From: Mixia osmundae IAM 14324
Taxonomy: Eukaryota > Basidiomycota > Mixiomycetes > Mixiales > Mixiaceae
NCBI RefSeq assembly: GCF_000708205.1
Contig: NW_014575561.1
Coordinates: 256,299 to 320,298, forward strand
Length of the DNA: 64,000 nt
Reading direction: 5' to 3'
Both the position numbers and the translations under genes were made by a program. Below the pieces are notes generated by a model. The model did not search any database, was not told the DNA's origin, and saw only the letters and a list, made by a program, of their open reading frames with translations. The stretch's first letter is position 1, and each line of letters opens with the position of its first letter. This document shows positions 1-11,488 of the stretch, one piece after another.

Positions 1-652
1 AGTCAGCATCGCCTTCGCTGTCAGAGTCGCTTGTCTCTGGATCAGGCAGGCGATAGCTTTTGACGCTGGCAGCAGCGCGACGTCTGGGCGTGCCTCGCGA
101 GGAGCTTGACGCGACGGGAGCTGCTAGCTTGCCCGAAATCTCGACGTGCTTATGAGCCGGCTCATCTTCCTCGTCATCATCTTCGCCTTTTGGGCGGCGA
201 GGATGAATCTTGTGGTCAACAATATGGGCAAGTTCATCTGCCTGCTCGAGCTCATCCTCGCTTGGCTGATCATGAGGCACCGTGGCAGGCTCATCGACTT
301 CATCTTCGCTTCCAGAGTCGCCTATGTCATCGACATTGTTGTGCCTCTCGGATGGCAGTACGCCGCTCTGATTAGAATAAGGCAGGTGGTCGTGCGGTCG
401 CGTCGTGTGGGCAGATCGGTCATGCTCGAGCTTGTCTGCTGCGGGTGAGTCGTACAGGGACGTGGTGGGTGTCGTCGTGCCTGTTGTGTGTGCGTGATGG
501 GTCGTCATACGTTCGTCAGAGTCAGAGTCGATAGTCGTGATCACGCTGGCGGTCGAAGAAGACGCAGCGGTTGCGGGACCGCGCTTGTGCACCGGCGTCG
601 TCTCTACTGCCTGCTTAGCTTGGCCATACCTTCGCGGTCCTGGGCGAGCCAT
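1..652 (-). CDS. Acidic low-complexity protein, N-terminal part (cut by left edge)
   Basis: An open frame runs on the minus strand from an ATG at 652 to the window edge without a stop, about 217 codons. The start MARPGPRRYGQ is followed by Ser/Thr-rich stretches and many Asp/Glu clusters such as GEDDDEEDEPAHK, with a short basic patch (TPRRRAAASVKSYR) near the edge. There is no signal peptide, membrane segment or recognisable domain in the visible part. Such acidic, Ser-rich N-termini are common in nuclear and chromatin proteins, and that is inference only. It is transcribed divergently from the cap methyltransferase gene, with 150 bp between the two start codons. The function cannot be named from this half. 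Confidence 0.6.
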   Translation of the reverse strand, partial: MARPGPRRYGQAKQAVETTPVHKRGPATAASSSTASVITTIDSDSDERMTTHHAHTTGTTTPTTSLYDSPAADKLEHDRSAHTTRPHDHLPYSNQSGVLPSERHNNVDDIGDSGSEDEVDEPATVPHDQPSEDELEQADELAHIVDHKIHPRRPKGEDDDEEDEPAHKHVEISGKLAAPVASSSSRGTPRRRAAASVKSYRLPDPETSDSDSEGDAD

Positions 653-802
653 TGCCGCTGAAGCCTTGCCGGCTGACTCGGACTCGCTCTTGGGTGCCAC
701 CAGATTTTTTTGACATCAAATACTTTGACGCGCCTCGTCCGAACAAGCTACAGCTGCCGCCATGCCGCGCGTGCACGTCAAGCAAAGTAGAGCGACGGCA
801 AG

Positions 803-2638
803 ATGTCAAAGCTCTCCATCATGAACTTGATCAACGAAGATGCCGGCAACCTGACGCCAGTCAACCCCTTTGACTCGACGCCAGCAGCGACTTCAGATGT
901 TGAGCCATCAGACGACGATGATGCAACGCCCCCAATGTCTATTGCAACACGAACCCCTGCGCTTGCTCCCACTGCTGTGGTAGCTTCTGTCCCCAAGCGA
1001 GCACCAATGAGTGCTCTAGAGCACTTGAATGCGCTCAAGTCGCGCACCGCCCCGACCAAGTCAAGCGATCCATCAAGGGACGAAGCAGCAGAGATTATCC
1101 GTCAGCTTGCCCCTGCGCCTACTGCTACAGCTACACCTGCCTCTCAGACCAATGTAGCAAGAGAGCCTTCCCACACGCCCGCTGTTTTTCTAGACTTACC
1201 CGAAGGAGCATATAATCCACGCAAGCGAGTCTCCAGAGCAGATCATGTCTTGCGACCGATTAGCAAAGCAGAATTCGAGCTCATGACTGCCTTGTCACTG
1301 CGCAATCCCCTCCGAACGAGCCATGCCATCGGCGTGGAAGAGCCTTCGTGGTACAAGCGCTACAAGCCAGCCGCCAAGAATGGCATGGACGCAACGGAGT
1401 CGCCTGTACTGACGAAACGTAAAGCCGTCGAACCTGCTGCTGCAGCCGAATCCGACACGAACAAACGGAGGAAGGAGGTCGAGCCTGAGCCTGTCGCCAG
1501 CGCAGATGCGCAAATCGTCGCCCATCATTGTGCGTTGACTCAAAACTGATCCATGCAGCGCGAGCTCACACTCAAGCAGATAATGTGAGACCCAACGTCG
1601 GTGTACATGCCAGGGACGAATCGCCGATCATCGGTCTGAAGCGGTTCAATAATTGGATCAAGTCTACACTCATGGCTATGTTCGCCCTGCCACACTCCGA
1701 GCAAATCGCAGAAGCCAAGCAACCTGGCCGATGGGGCCTCAAAGTGCTCGAGCTGGGCTGCGGAAAGGGTGGCGATCTGCATAAATGGGACAAGTTACAT
1801 ACGCAGCAGCTCGTAGGAATAGGTGTGTCTCTTCCCCTCTTTTGCTTTCGCGACTTACTAGGGAAGTAGATGTCGCCTCCATGTCGATCGAGCAAGCTCA
1901 GTCACGTTACAGGGGGATGAAGAGGTGTAAAGTCAAGGCGCAGTTCTACGCAGCCGACTGCTTCTCTGTGAGTGAGCTCTGGCCGAGATTTTGTTGACTG
2001 ACAGCGGTTCATGCAGAATTCACTTTCGTCGATTGTCGAGCCAGAGGTACTCGCCCAGCCGTTCGATCTGGTCAGCATGCAATTCTCGATGCACTACGCT
2101 TTCCAGTCTGCATCGAAAGCACGCATGATGCTCGAAAACGTTTCACGCTACCTCAAGCCAGGCGGACACTTTATCGGCACGGTACCCAACGCTGACATTC
2201 TTCGAGAAAGGCTCGAGGCGATTCCTGAAGATGCAGAGGCGCTCGCCTTTGGCAACGAATACTATCGCATAGAGTTCGATTCACGCACCGGTCCGGCCTT
2301 TGGATTCAGATACACATACTTTCTGCTCGATGCTGTGGAGGACGTTCCCGAATTCCTGGTCGATTGGGAACAATTCGAGCAGCTCGCGGCAGAGTATTCT
2401 CTCAAGACGGTCTACAGAGCAGAGTTTCACGAGCTCTTCGAATCCAATCAGCATGACAAGAGAGGTGCAGAATCTCTGCAAAGAATGCGCGTCGTCAATG
2501 ATCAAGGTCAAAGCGACATGACGCTTGAGCTATGGGAAGCAGCCAGTCAGTTCATTCGCGCTCACTCCTTGCATCTGGCTGACGCATTCATCAGACATTT
2601 ACTGGGCATTTGCCATGCAAAAGGAAGAGTCAACATAG
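803..2638 (+). CDS. ABD1: mRNA cap guanine-N7 methyltransferase
   Basis: This enzyme uses S-adenosylmethionine to methylate the cap guanine of nascent Pol II transcripts in the nucleus. Five exons: 803-1529, 1580-1822, 1870-1967, 2017-2545 and 2595-2638, giving about 546 aa. The first 240 residues are a Ser/Thr/Pro-rich disordered extension. The catalytic domain begins at HYNVRPNVG and contains the SAM-binding motif VLELGCGKGGDL, the LKPGGHFIGTVPNADIL segment and a C-terminal YWAFAMQK that matches the usual end of the family. Introns are 47-50 bp. For intron 1 I chose the acceptor at 1579 because it restores the conserved VA-HYN-R start of the domain. Family assignment is firm. Exact cap-site residues were not checked one by one. 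Confidence 0.93.
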
Positions 2639-2692
2639 AGTGTGATTATTGAGGAGTACAAGTGTCTGTTGTGTCGTTTAGGCAAAATTAGG

Positions 2693-4983
2693 TCACCAGC
2701 CAACAGCGGGTGCTTTGATAGGGTATCTGACCGTCTCGCCAGTGCTAGAAGGTCCCATATCACGTTCAATCTGGAAGCTGAATTCGAGCTCTCTCGTCTC
2801 GTGCAAGTAAGTCTGAATGCTGTAATTGCGACGACCGTAAAGTAGCGCATTGCCTCGAGAGCGGCCAGCAACATCTTTCTTGAACAACGGCACCATGTCC
2901 TCGTCTATGCCCTCTTTGTGCAACGTCTTGTGCGTCTTTGAGCCGAGCTTTGACATGAACAGAAGCATCTTGTCGGGCGGAGGCGTATTGACAATGGCCG
3001 AAGTGATGACATTGAGAATATACTTTGGATCCTCCTCCGGCTTCGGCTTCTGAATATCGTACGTTCGTCCTACTGCCGCACAGTGCACATCGCCAGACAA
3101 GAAGGTGATGCGAAGCTTGCGCTCCCTTGCAATCTTGGTCAATTCGCCAATGAGCCAATTGCGTTCGGGCTTGTGAGGTGTAGCGCAATAGTGATCCGAC
3201 AAGTCATCAAGCAACTCCGCATCTGCGTTGAACTTATTCGTGAAGCTTGCTAGGCCGAGCATTTTGGCGCGGCTAAGCGCAACGAGCGGATTGAATTTGG
3301 AGGCTAAAAACTTTTCGGCAAATACCATGCGAGGGTAAAGGATAGGTACGCCGAGTAAAATGACTACTTGGCTGACCGAATTCGGTAGCTTGCGCAATTG
3401 ATCGAAGACCTGTCTGGCTCGTCAGCTTACTATATGGCATGCACTACGAAGCGTACCATAGCATAGGTCTCGGCTGTGCAGATTCGATCCTTTCGGCGTT
3501 CGGCGCGACAGTCGAGCGAAAGAAGGGCGACGTCCGGGCCGAGGTAGAGTAAGAAAGAATGTGACGGGTAAGGTATGTAGTAGTTCTTGCTGCCTAGCAG
3601 GATGCTTGGATCGACGTGCCCGGTCAGCTTGCCTACGCCCAATTGCTTGTCGTCGTGATCGGGTACAAGGAAATTCTGGAAAAGCAAGTACCAGAAGTAG
3701 TTGCGAGAGCCAATCGTATTGAAGATCGCTGCTCTGTGTCAGCTCTGGCTGAGTCTGCTCAGTGCAAGACACTCACGACTCTGCATAAGGTCGTCATCAT
3801 AAGAGCCAAAGCCGTCAATGAGATCATGATCGTCGAGCTGATTTGACATTGGGATCCTGCCAATTGCTCGTCCGAACGCGCCGCCTCTGAACCACTCGCA
3901 ATACCAGTTGAATGCGAATCTGTCGATGGCGCCTCTGATCTCAGGCGTGCATTCCATCGCCATCTTCTTCTTCCCGTCAGCATTCTTGAGCCAAGGCTGA
4001 AGCTCGGCTTCGTTGACGAGCTTGTCGTTGTAAATTTGATCGCCGCCCCCTACGAGCAGATGGAAAGGCTTGACTGCATGACCACGGAGGATATCCTCCC
4101 AAAGCGGATATGGTCCATTGAAGTTCTTCGGGTCAACACCGGCGCTGAAGCCATTGCAGCTATGTGCAATCCATCTGAAGTTCTGCTCCTTGCCGGGCAC
4201 GAAAAAGTCGAGAGACTTGCCGCCGTTGATCGAATATTTCACGTCCATCTCTTCATCTTGCAAGGGAATCTCTAGCTTGAAACGCCAGAAAGACATGTTG
4301 CCCGATTGTGCTAGATGTGTATAGATTTTCTCGCCAAGCACATGCTTTAGCATGCCGCCGTGTGCGCCATCGCCATTGACAGTGCCATTCGGCTGAGGAC
4401 GAGTCGCGTCCGCGCCATTAACCATACCATCGGTCTGCTGGCTCGATGCTTTCAGGCCTTTATGCGACATCGTGAGCGTAGGCTCATGAGAATAGTCCGA
4501 GCCAGTGTCGGCGGTGACGATCATGGCGAAGCCGATCCATACTTTGGCATCGGTGACAGTCGCATAACGCAGCATAGGTCCGCACATGACTTGCAGATGA
4601 GGTTCCATCAGTCCCCGTGCGCTTCGTCTGCGCTCTTCCTCGCTCGCATCCTTTGACAATCCAGGCGCAGAAGTCGTGTCACCCTGGCCGGTCTTAATGG
4701 GCAGCGGTGCCTGACCGTCAACGTGCGAATGATCATCCTTGCTTTCGCCGCCCGGAACATGATAGGGCACTTCGTTGAGTGTCTCCTGGCCTAAAGGAGG
4801 CTCGTATTTGGCCTTGGCTTGCTCGTCGCTGTAGGCATCCTCCTCCATCGGCTGGGTCTCATCTTGACCATGAACGCCATACTTGCGCTGTTCCTTGTCC
4901 GCCCTGTCACGCGATTGAGCCCGAGGGTGCGCAAGACGGTGGTCTCGTTACCTGCGTCGAGTTCTGAAGCCCACATCATCCAT
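2693..4983 (-). CDS. PhoD-like metallophosphatase domain protein
   Basis: Four exons on the minus strand: 4983-4952, 4903-3777, 3731-3457 and 3409-2693, about 716 aa. The PhoD-like fold is shown by GPMLRYATV, GGDQIYND, the metal-binding DDHDLIDGFGSY and SGDVHCAA near the C-terminus. The start MDDVGFRTRRR joins through a 48-bp intron to DKEQRKYGVHG. The exon 2/3 join gives LMQSPAIFNTIG, which fits the family. Residues about 230-290 form a low-complexity insert. No signal peptide or membrane segment is seen, so a cytosolic enzyme is likely. Fungal PhoD-like proteins are presumed phosphodiesterases or phosphatases. The substrate is unknown. Confidence 0.85.
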
Positions 4984-5335
4984 GTTTGCACCACTAAGAC
5001 GGAGGAAGACACGGGCTGTCGTAGACGAGTGCCAAGACAATGGTCACGTGTGCCCCTCCTCCTCCTCGTGCCATCAGGCGCCGCGCTGTCGCATCACTCT
5101 CGTGGTCTCATACGAAGCTACGAGTCATCTGACTCGGCTCAGTCCCTAGTCTGCGACAGCGATGATATGCACACAGCGAAGCATTGCCTTGCCTGCCGCG
5201 AGGTTCTCACAGCTACTTCGCATCGATGAGGACTATGTCCGCGCTCTTGGCATCGACTAGCGTATTGCATCCGCATGCCAGGGTTTTGGACGTCAAGCCA
5301 GTGTATGACCCATCGGAGAGAACGTTCTCGGTCTT
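4984..5335. other. Intergenic, no gene supported
   Basis: This 352-bp stretch lies between the PhoD-like start and the 3' end of the first secreted cysteine-rich gene. Short open frames occur on the plus strand but have no recognisable family or matching splice signals. It presumably holds the PhoD-like promoter. Confidence 0.5.
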
Positions 5336-6111
5336 TCAGAAAAAATTGCCATTGATCTTAGGTCCCTCACGACCATCGCAATAACCTTCCAGCATGGCAC
5401 ATCTGACCTCAACTGCGAAAGAACCACCACAGTGAGTTTGCAACACCGCGAATGCAGCGGACTGACATATTGGAGTGAAGAAGAGGCCGGCGCACGTCGG
5501 ATGAGAGTCTTGACGACAAATGAGTTTAACGCGCTTGCTGTCGAACACAAAGTCGTCTAGACAGTAGCATGAGTTCCGAATGCCTTTAGACGATGTGACG
5601 CACGCTCCATCGCACCGAACTGGGCTTCGATTAGAAATTCGGCCAGGCAGCATTTTGATATGGCATCGCCTAGGGGGAAATGGGCCTTTCAGTGCCGCAG
5701 TCACTGATAGATTCGAGCACTAGACAGACCCACCGACCCGGCTATCGCTGACATCTCTAGACGTATTGTTGCTCGATAGTCTAGCATGCCTGGCAGCGTC
5801 GTGCCTACCTTGCCCCCGTTGCATGTTGGTAATTTTGTCCAGGCTTTGCCACGATCCCTGCGGCGGCAGCTCACGGTCTCATGCCCTTTGTCGTTGACAA
5901 TGACGAGGAAGCTGAAAGGCTCTTCTGACGTCTGAAAGATCTCGTTGAAGATCTGATGCGCTGGGAGGCCTTCGTGGCATACCGCCCGACATGGCGATAG
6001 GGTCATCGTATACCACCGTCTAAAGAAGCCAGGTTCTGGACCAGCATAGCATGCTCGAAGCCACAATAGAGTTAGATAAAGCGAACGCATGGAGAGCAGT
6101 AGGCGCGACAT
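5336..6111 (-). CDS. Secreted cysteine-rich protein, C-x3-C family, copy 1
   Basis: I do not recognise this as a named family. Four exons: 6111-5730, 5669-5600, 5537-5467 and 5412-5336, giving 199 aa. It has an N-terminal signal peptide (MSRLLLSMRSLYLTLLWLRA, cleavage probably before GPEPG). The mature part has ten cysteines: C41 and C45 (SPCRAVCHEG), C82 (VSCRR), C97, the pair C134-C135 (ISKCCLAEF), C158 and C166 (KLICR, PTCAGLFF), and C179 and C186 (EVRCAMLEGYCDG). The even number suggests disulphides in an extracellular protein. Exon boundaries and phases match those of the copy at 6949-7691 exactly, which supports both models. A second in-frame Met at residue 8 could also start the signal peptide. 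Confidence 0.75.
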
Positions 6112-6319
6112 GCGAGTGCGCCGTGAGATGAGTTCAGAGGCTTTGCGTCATTTGCGCTTGCGTGCTGGGCAACATGCGAAACACGCGTCCGCCAACGAGC
6201 CCCTCTCAGACTCGTTCTTCAAGCTGCGAGGTGCACGCGTCACTATGCGCGTTTTCTGTGCAATGCGTTCCGCGACGATTATTGCTGTCTAGCGGACCCG
6301 GGTCGGGGGACGATCCAAC

Positions 6320-6682
6320 CTAAAAATGCTTGCCGTTCAATGCCAACCCTTGATAGCCAATGCAGCAACCCTCGAGCATGAGGGATCCCGTTCAGACTGG
6401 AGATCGATATGATGCTGTGTGCGATTCTGAGGTAGCAGACTTCCTGCGCGACGAGGAAGAGGATGGCGTAATTAGTCCGAGGCTGAATCCCCGCAGATGA
6501 ACTTCACATGCTTGCCAAGGAATCGAGATCATCGAGATGTAGTCTGAGCATTGAGTGACACCTTTTGTCGTATACAGCTCGGCAAGGCAACGGACGCATG
6601 CGATCGAACCGCCTCGATAAAGTGTATTCAGGCCTGCGGCGCATACTCCAAGCATGCCGAGAGCCGGAAAGAGAGCGCGCAT
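6320..6682 (-). pseudogene. Degraded or divergent relic of the C-x3-C secreted family
   Basis: Between copies 1 and 2, on the same strand, there is a signal-peptide-like start (MRALFPALGMLGVCAA). It is followed by a short cysteine-bearing stretch, a piece resembling the family exon 3 (KHVKFIC) and, at the end, LMLEGCCIGYQG, which clearly matches the last family exon. Most of the first exon is missing and the pieces do not form one clean reading frame. I read it as a decaying tandem copy. An expressed short derivative is possible but less likely. Confidence 0.5.
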
Positions 6683-6948
6683 GACTCGATAAGACGGTAG
6701 AGCGAAACGCTAATGTGCCGAGGGAGGATGTTTTGCTTGTACTTTGGCGCACTCCACGAACGCCGTTGTAATGCGCGAGAAGCGTAGTCGCTGCACCGCC
6801 GTTGCTTTGTTACGTCGACATGCCCCTCATCCGGTAAATCCGCCGACTTGTCAGCAGATCTCATCCGATCGACTGGCGAACTGCAATTGGCGGCAAAGTC
6901 TGCATGCTGTGCCAGCGAGGGCTTGACCCATTGGCCAGCGCCACCCTG

Positions 6949-7691
6949 TTAGAACTTGATGCCGTTGTATGCTGACCCCTGTAAGCCCTCGCAATATCCC
7001 TCGAGCATGACACAGTCTAATTCGACTGAGCTGAAGCGTATGAGCAGCATGCAGTGAAAAGTTCGGACACAGTACGCACAATTCGTCAGGAAGAAGAGGC
7101 TGGCACAAATGGTACCGCGCTCCTTGCGACAGACGAGTTTCACGTGCTTACTGATAAAGTTGAAGTCAGCTGTGAAAGGGTATGAGCTTGGACAGATCAA
7201 GTTGCGGCAACATGCGCTCCATTGCCCCAAATCGAGCATCGATTGTGAATTCCGCTGTGCAGCATTGGGAGAGCACATCGCCTGTCACGACGACTTGAGC
7301 TGCCTTTGTTGAGATCTCGCACGAACGACCGACCAGGCAAGCCCGCTACAGCCGACATTCCTAGCGTCATCAGCGCCTGGTATTCGAGCATGCCCGGTGG
7401 TACCGGATCCATCCTTCCTCCTTCGCATCTTGGCATTGGTGTGCGAGACTTGTCGCGAGGCAGGCGACGACAGCTGAGACCTCCGCGGCCTTTATCGTTC
7501 ACGGCAACCCGATAGCGAGTAGCCTCTTGCGTTTGAAAGACCTGATTGAAGATCTGATGATCTGGAAGGCCTTCGTGGCAGACCGCTCGACATTGCGACA
7601 AGGAGATCTGGTAAAAGCGGCTTGTCGAGCTAGGCTCTGGACCTGCATCGCATATTTGAAGCCAGACAAGAAGCAAGAATAGCAGTAGCAT
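6949..7691 (-). CDS. Secreted cysteine-rich protein, C-x3-C family, copy 2
   Basis: Four exons: 7691-7334, 7281-7212, 7150-7080 and 7025-6949, giving 191 aa. The signal peptide MLLLFLLLVWLQICDA is followed by GPEPSSTS. The ten mature cysteines keep the order and spacing of copy 1: C34/C38 (QCRAVCHEG), C74 (LSCRR), C89, C126-C127 (SQCCTAEF), C150/C158 (KLVCRK, TICASLFF) and C171/C178 (ELDCVMLEGYCEG). Exons 2, 3 and 4 have the same lengths as in copy 1 (70, 71 and 77 nt), so the two are a recent tandem pair that has diverged strongly in sequence. Function is unknown. The secreted location is inferred from the signal peptide. Confidence 0.77.
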
Positions 7692-7839
7692 TGATTGGCC
7701 AGGTGAAAGATGATCTGGACAGATACGTGCACGCGTTCAATGGTCAACTGACTTTGTTCCATTCAGGCGCCACGCAACAAGCGCACTGACGTGTCTCTGG
7801 TCGATCGACCAATTCTTGGTTATGCATGCATATGAAGAA

Positions 7840-8593
7840 TCACGCGCAAGGCCCCGAGCCTTGCAGAACGCCGCAAGAATCGACGCTCACCGTGCAGCCC
7901 AATTCAACTGGTTGCATGCGTCAGCTCATTGTCAGCCTATAGCGTCGACACACTGACAGTCGCTGAAAAGAAGGTCTTCGCAGAGGGTGTCATAGTCACG
8001 ACGGCAAGTAAGCGTGGCTGCCTTTCCTTCTAGCTGGTACCCGCCTGCTCGGCTTGTGAGCATGCGCAACGTCACGGCTGGCCCACCTACGACCAGCAAA
8101 GCCATACAAGGCAGTGACTGCATACTCTGCCCTGCAGCAGGTCGCTATCGGGTCATCTATTGTAGCTGATCAGCTGAGGCGTCAAATGCAGATTAGAACC
8201 TGACATACCCATCGAGCCACCGATGCGGGTCATGTTCAGTGTCATCTGGACCGTGTACGCGACCACACTGGTCGTTGCGAGCTTGGAGATGCCTTTGCAA
8301 TCTGGTAATGGTGCACTTCCATCACCTGCTACATTGTAGCATGAGATTTCCCGCCTGCCGCCGAACGGATGTAGGCCCAGGCGGGAGTGACTCTCCGCCA
8401 CTGTCTCGAACGCAGCCAAGAACACTTGATGATAACCTGCTACCTCTCTACACACCGCCTGACATGGACATATACGCATTGAATAGTACCGGTTCAGAGG
8501 TTCGGTTGCTACACAGGACGCTTCCCTGAGACCGAGAAGCGAGAATAGGACAGACAGGAGGATTCCTGAGCCCCTTTGAGCGTTGCCTAACAT
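7840..8593 (-). CDS. Secreted cysteine-rich protein, C-x3-C family, copy 3
   Basis: Four exons: 8593-8209, 8156-8094, 8044-7958 and 7907-7840, about 200 aa. A hydrophobic leader (ILLSVLFSLLGL) precedes CPCQAVCRE, ISCYN, a DDPIATCC pair, TLTCRR, TLCEDLL and ELGCTVSVDSC. The last intron splits the same Phe codon (T|TC or T|TT) as in copies 1 and 2, and the first intron also sits just before the Cys-Cys exon. The acceptor of intron 2 could be 13 nt further on, which would shorten the protein by four residues. It is the most divergent of the three copies here and resembles the copy at 41222-41999 (shared DDPI-CC and VG/DSC ending). Confidence 0.72.
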
Positions 8594-8839
8594 CGTTTTG
8601 CTGTCTGCGAGTTACTTGCAGAATGTCGCGAGAGTAGTGCTGTTTGGGTGACAGGGCGACGCTCGGATGAGAAAACATGGATGACATGTGACAGCGAACG
8701 AGAGGGGTTTAAGTGGTCGCCAGATGACCTTCTCCGGAATACTTCCCCGCGTTTGACATTGGATATATTTGACGCGCGCGAGTAAACTCCAACAGCGAAG
8801 CTCAACTTGCGACTCGCCAAAGGCTCCGCATCTGGAGTG

Positions 8840-11308
8840 ATGATATCGACCCCGTTAGCGGCATGCTCGCCTGCAATGAGCTCACCTGCTGGTCGGGCAT
8901 CGTCTCGCTCTCGGGTGAATGTCGGCGACGATACGAGCTGTCAGCAACCAACTCTCAGCTTTCCGAGTCCGTCACCTGCTGGTCAGTCTGCGAGCCGGTC
9001 TCGTCGGAACGGTGAAGCTGGGTTCGGTAAGGCCGAGTACAATGGAAAGTCTCACTGGCGTCAGCGATCACAAGGTACGAACAATCTGGCACGCTCGCCA
9101 TTGGCATTCTTTCGTACAGCAACGACCACTTCGCCGCGGCTGTCGCCTTCGCCAAAGAGCGAAGATCCTGACGGTTCCTTCTCAAAGACCAGGAGAGATC
9201 GCGATGGCCATCGAAAGCACCTGAGCGAGTCTTTGGCAACAATTGGAGAAGCGAAACCGACAGGCGTGCTGGGTAGCTTTCTGAACGGCTTAGGCATACC
9301 CAAGAGCGAATTGCAACGCCGTGGTCACGCCGGTCGGCTTATCAGACCTCCAAAATCAGCCAGTCGAGTATTTCGGCAGATCTCGCTGGGCCTGCTCGCA
9401 CTCACGACCATCAGCGCGCTCTGGATCTACGTGGGCACCTCGAAACTCAGAGCAGAGCAAGCCACATTGCTCGACGAACCTGAGACTAGTCTGCGAGACT
9501 GGGCAAAATATTACAAAGATCTGAGCCTATCAATCATCTCTATCCACGACACAAAGCCAGCCGCGCCCGCTCGACCTCGTAAGCCGACTGGACCACAGAA
9601 GCACACGCGACTGCCAAATGGCTGGCTGGACGTGAACGCAAAGGCGCCGCATCCGATACTGGAACTCATCAGAGATGCTCAGAAAGACTGGGAAGACAAG
9701 CTCAGCCGACAAAGTCAGACGTACGAAGAAGCTGTCGCAGAATACAAAGACCGATATGGTCGCAACCCGCCCGCAGGCTTCGAACGATGGTGCGCATTTG
9801 CGCATCGTCACAAGATACAACTTCCGGACGAATACGACCAGATCGCGCGCGATTTTGAACCCTTCCGTGCGTTACACCATAATGATTTCGTCCATCGACA
9901 TCAGGCGATGCAGCAGCGCGATCATACGTTCACAGTCGCCATCGCAGAAGACGGCTCGGTCTCAGTCTTTGGGCCATATGCTCATACACGCCGAGCTGCC
10001 GAAGTGACCGACATCTTCTGGCTGTTTAGCTCGGAAATCAAGCGAGCTGTCAACTTGACCTTTATCATTGATGATGAACCAGCGGTCGTGCTGCCGTGGG
10101 AGGAGAAAGACCGCCTGCTCGAGCTGGCTCGGCACGGTGAAAGTAAGCTGTCTTCATGGCAGAGCGAGTCGTACTCACTTTGTCTTGACAGAGATCGGTC
10201 CATCGGAGCACTATCAACTCCATCACACGCATAACACTGCTGGCTATTCCAATTATGCGCTCGCATGCGCGCCCGACTCGGCTCTTCGGCATAGCGAGCG
10301 CAGCAGACGACCGAACCAGGTCGTCGGCAAGCACGCCTTCATTTATGATCACCCGACGGCAGCAGACGTCTGTCGCAATCCAGAGGGTCGACATCTGCAC
10401 GGTCATACTGTCGGTTCAGGTGCCAATCTAGGCCCACTCGTACCTCTACTAGCTTTTGCGAAGATGTCGCTCAACTCTGACATCCTAGCGACCCCACTCG
10501 AACAGTATTCTGATACATATATCGGCTATGACCCACCATGGGATGAGAAACCAAGCAGCAAACTCATGTGGCGAGGCTCGACGACCGGCGCGGCATTCCA
10601 AACCGGCAGACCATGGAAGGACTCTCAGCGCGCACGCTTGCACTTCATGAGCCATGACACCGAGGGTGAGCGCGAGATCATGTGGACTGACCAAACCGGC
10701 GCGACACGCTTCAGCAACATCAGCACTGGCTTGCTCAATGAGCTCTACCTCGACGCCAGTCTTGCCGGCCGGCCAACGCAATGCGACGAAGAGACTTGCA
10801 ACTATCTGGCGCGTAACGTCCGCTTTGCGCCGATACAGGGTCTCGACGAATCTTACAGCTACAAGTATGTCATGGATGTGTACGTCATTTCGTCAAATTG
10901 TCCTGGCTTGGCTGAGATACGAAGCAGCGATGGCAACGGCTGGAGCGGTCGCTTCCATCGTCTCATGAGCACCAACTCGCTCGTCCTCAAGAGCACTGTC
11001 TTTCCAGAATGGTATCAAGGTATGCATCTCAAGCTTGTTATGCCTGGAGCTGATTCGCTTGGGCAGATCGCATCGTGCCCTGGTATCACTATGTACCGGT
11101 TCGACTCGACTATGGCGATATCTACGATATCATGGCCTTCTTCAGAGGCAACGACGAAGGCGTTGGCGAACACGAAGCCATGGCGCGTCAGCTAGCGGAC
11201 AACGGGCGGACCTGGGCAAGGGATTTCTTCAGAAGAGTCGACATGGCAGCTTATATGTTCCGCCTGACGCTCGAGATGGCGTCCCTATTGGATGGGACAG
11301 AAGATTAG
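8840..11308 (+). CDS. CAP10-type glycosyltransferase (GT90-like), type II membrane protein
   Basis: Three exons, 8840-10142, 10192-11019 and 11067-11308, give about 790 aa. A Ser/Arg-rich cytosolic N-terminus of some 180 residues precedes one membrane anchor (ISLGLLALTTISALWIYVG). A linker and a C-terminal CAP10-like domain follow. Marks of the domain are KLMWRGSTTG, GRFHRLMSTNSLVLKST, EWYQDRIVPWYHYVPV and DYGDIYDIMAFFRG. Family knowledge: Cryptococcus CAP10 and its relatives are Golgi xylosyl- or other glycosyltransferases for capsule and wall glycans. The topology seen here fits a Golgi enzyme. I chose the ATG at 8840; a second Met lies 12 codons later. The sugar donor is not predictable from the sequence. 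Confidence 0.85.
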
Positions 11309-11488
11309 ATTTGTACATTGCATGCTTGCTGCCGATACACAACTAGAGCTCGCCAGCGAGCTCAGAAGAATCCTGGTGGACGAACAGCACCCCCTCTGCC
11401 ACCTGCCACCACGGTCGAACTTTCTTGACCGACTGCTACACCGAAAGGCGTAATGAGTGCACCCTGCTCACTCATCGTCAGCTATGCT

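Noticed and set aside
1530-1558. 29-bp intron in ABD1
   Set aside because: Using the acceptor at 1579 gives a normal 50-bp intron and restores the conserved HYN-R start of the methyltransferase domain.
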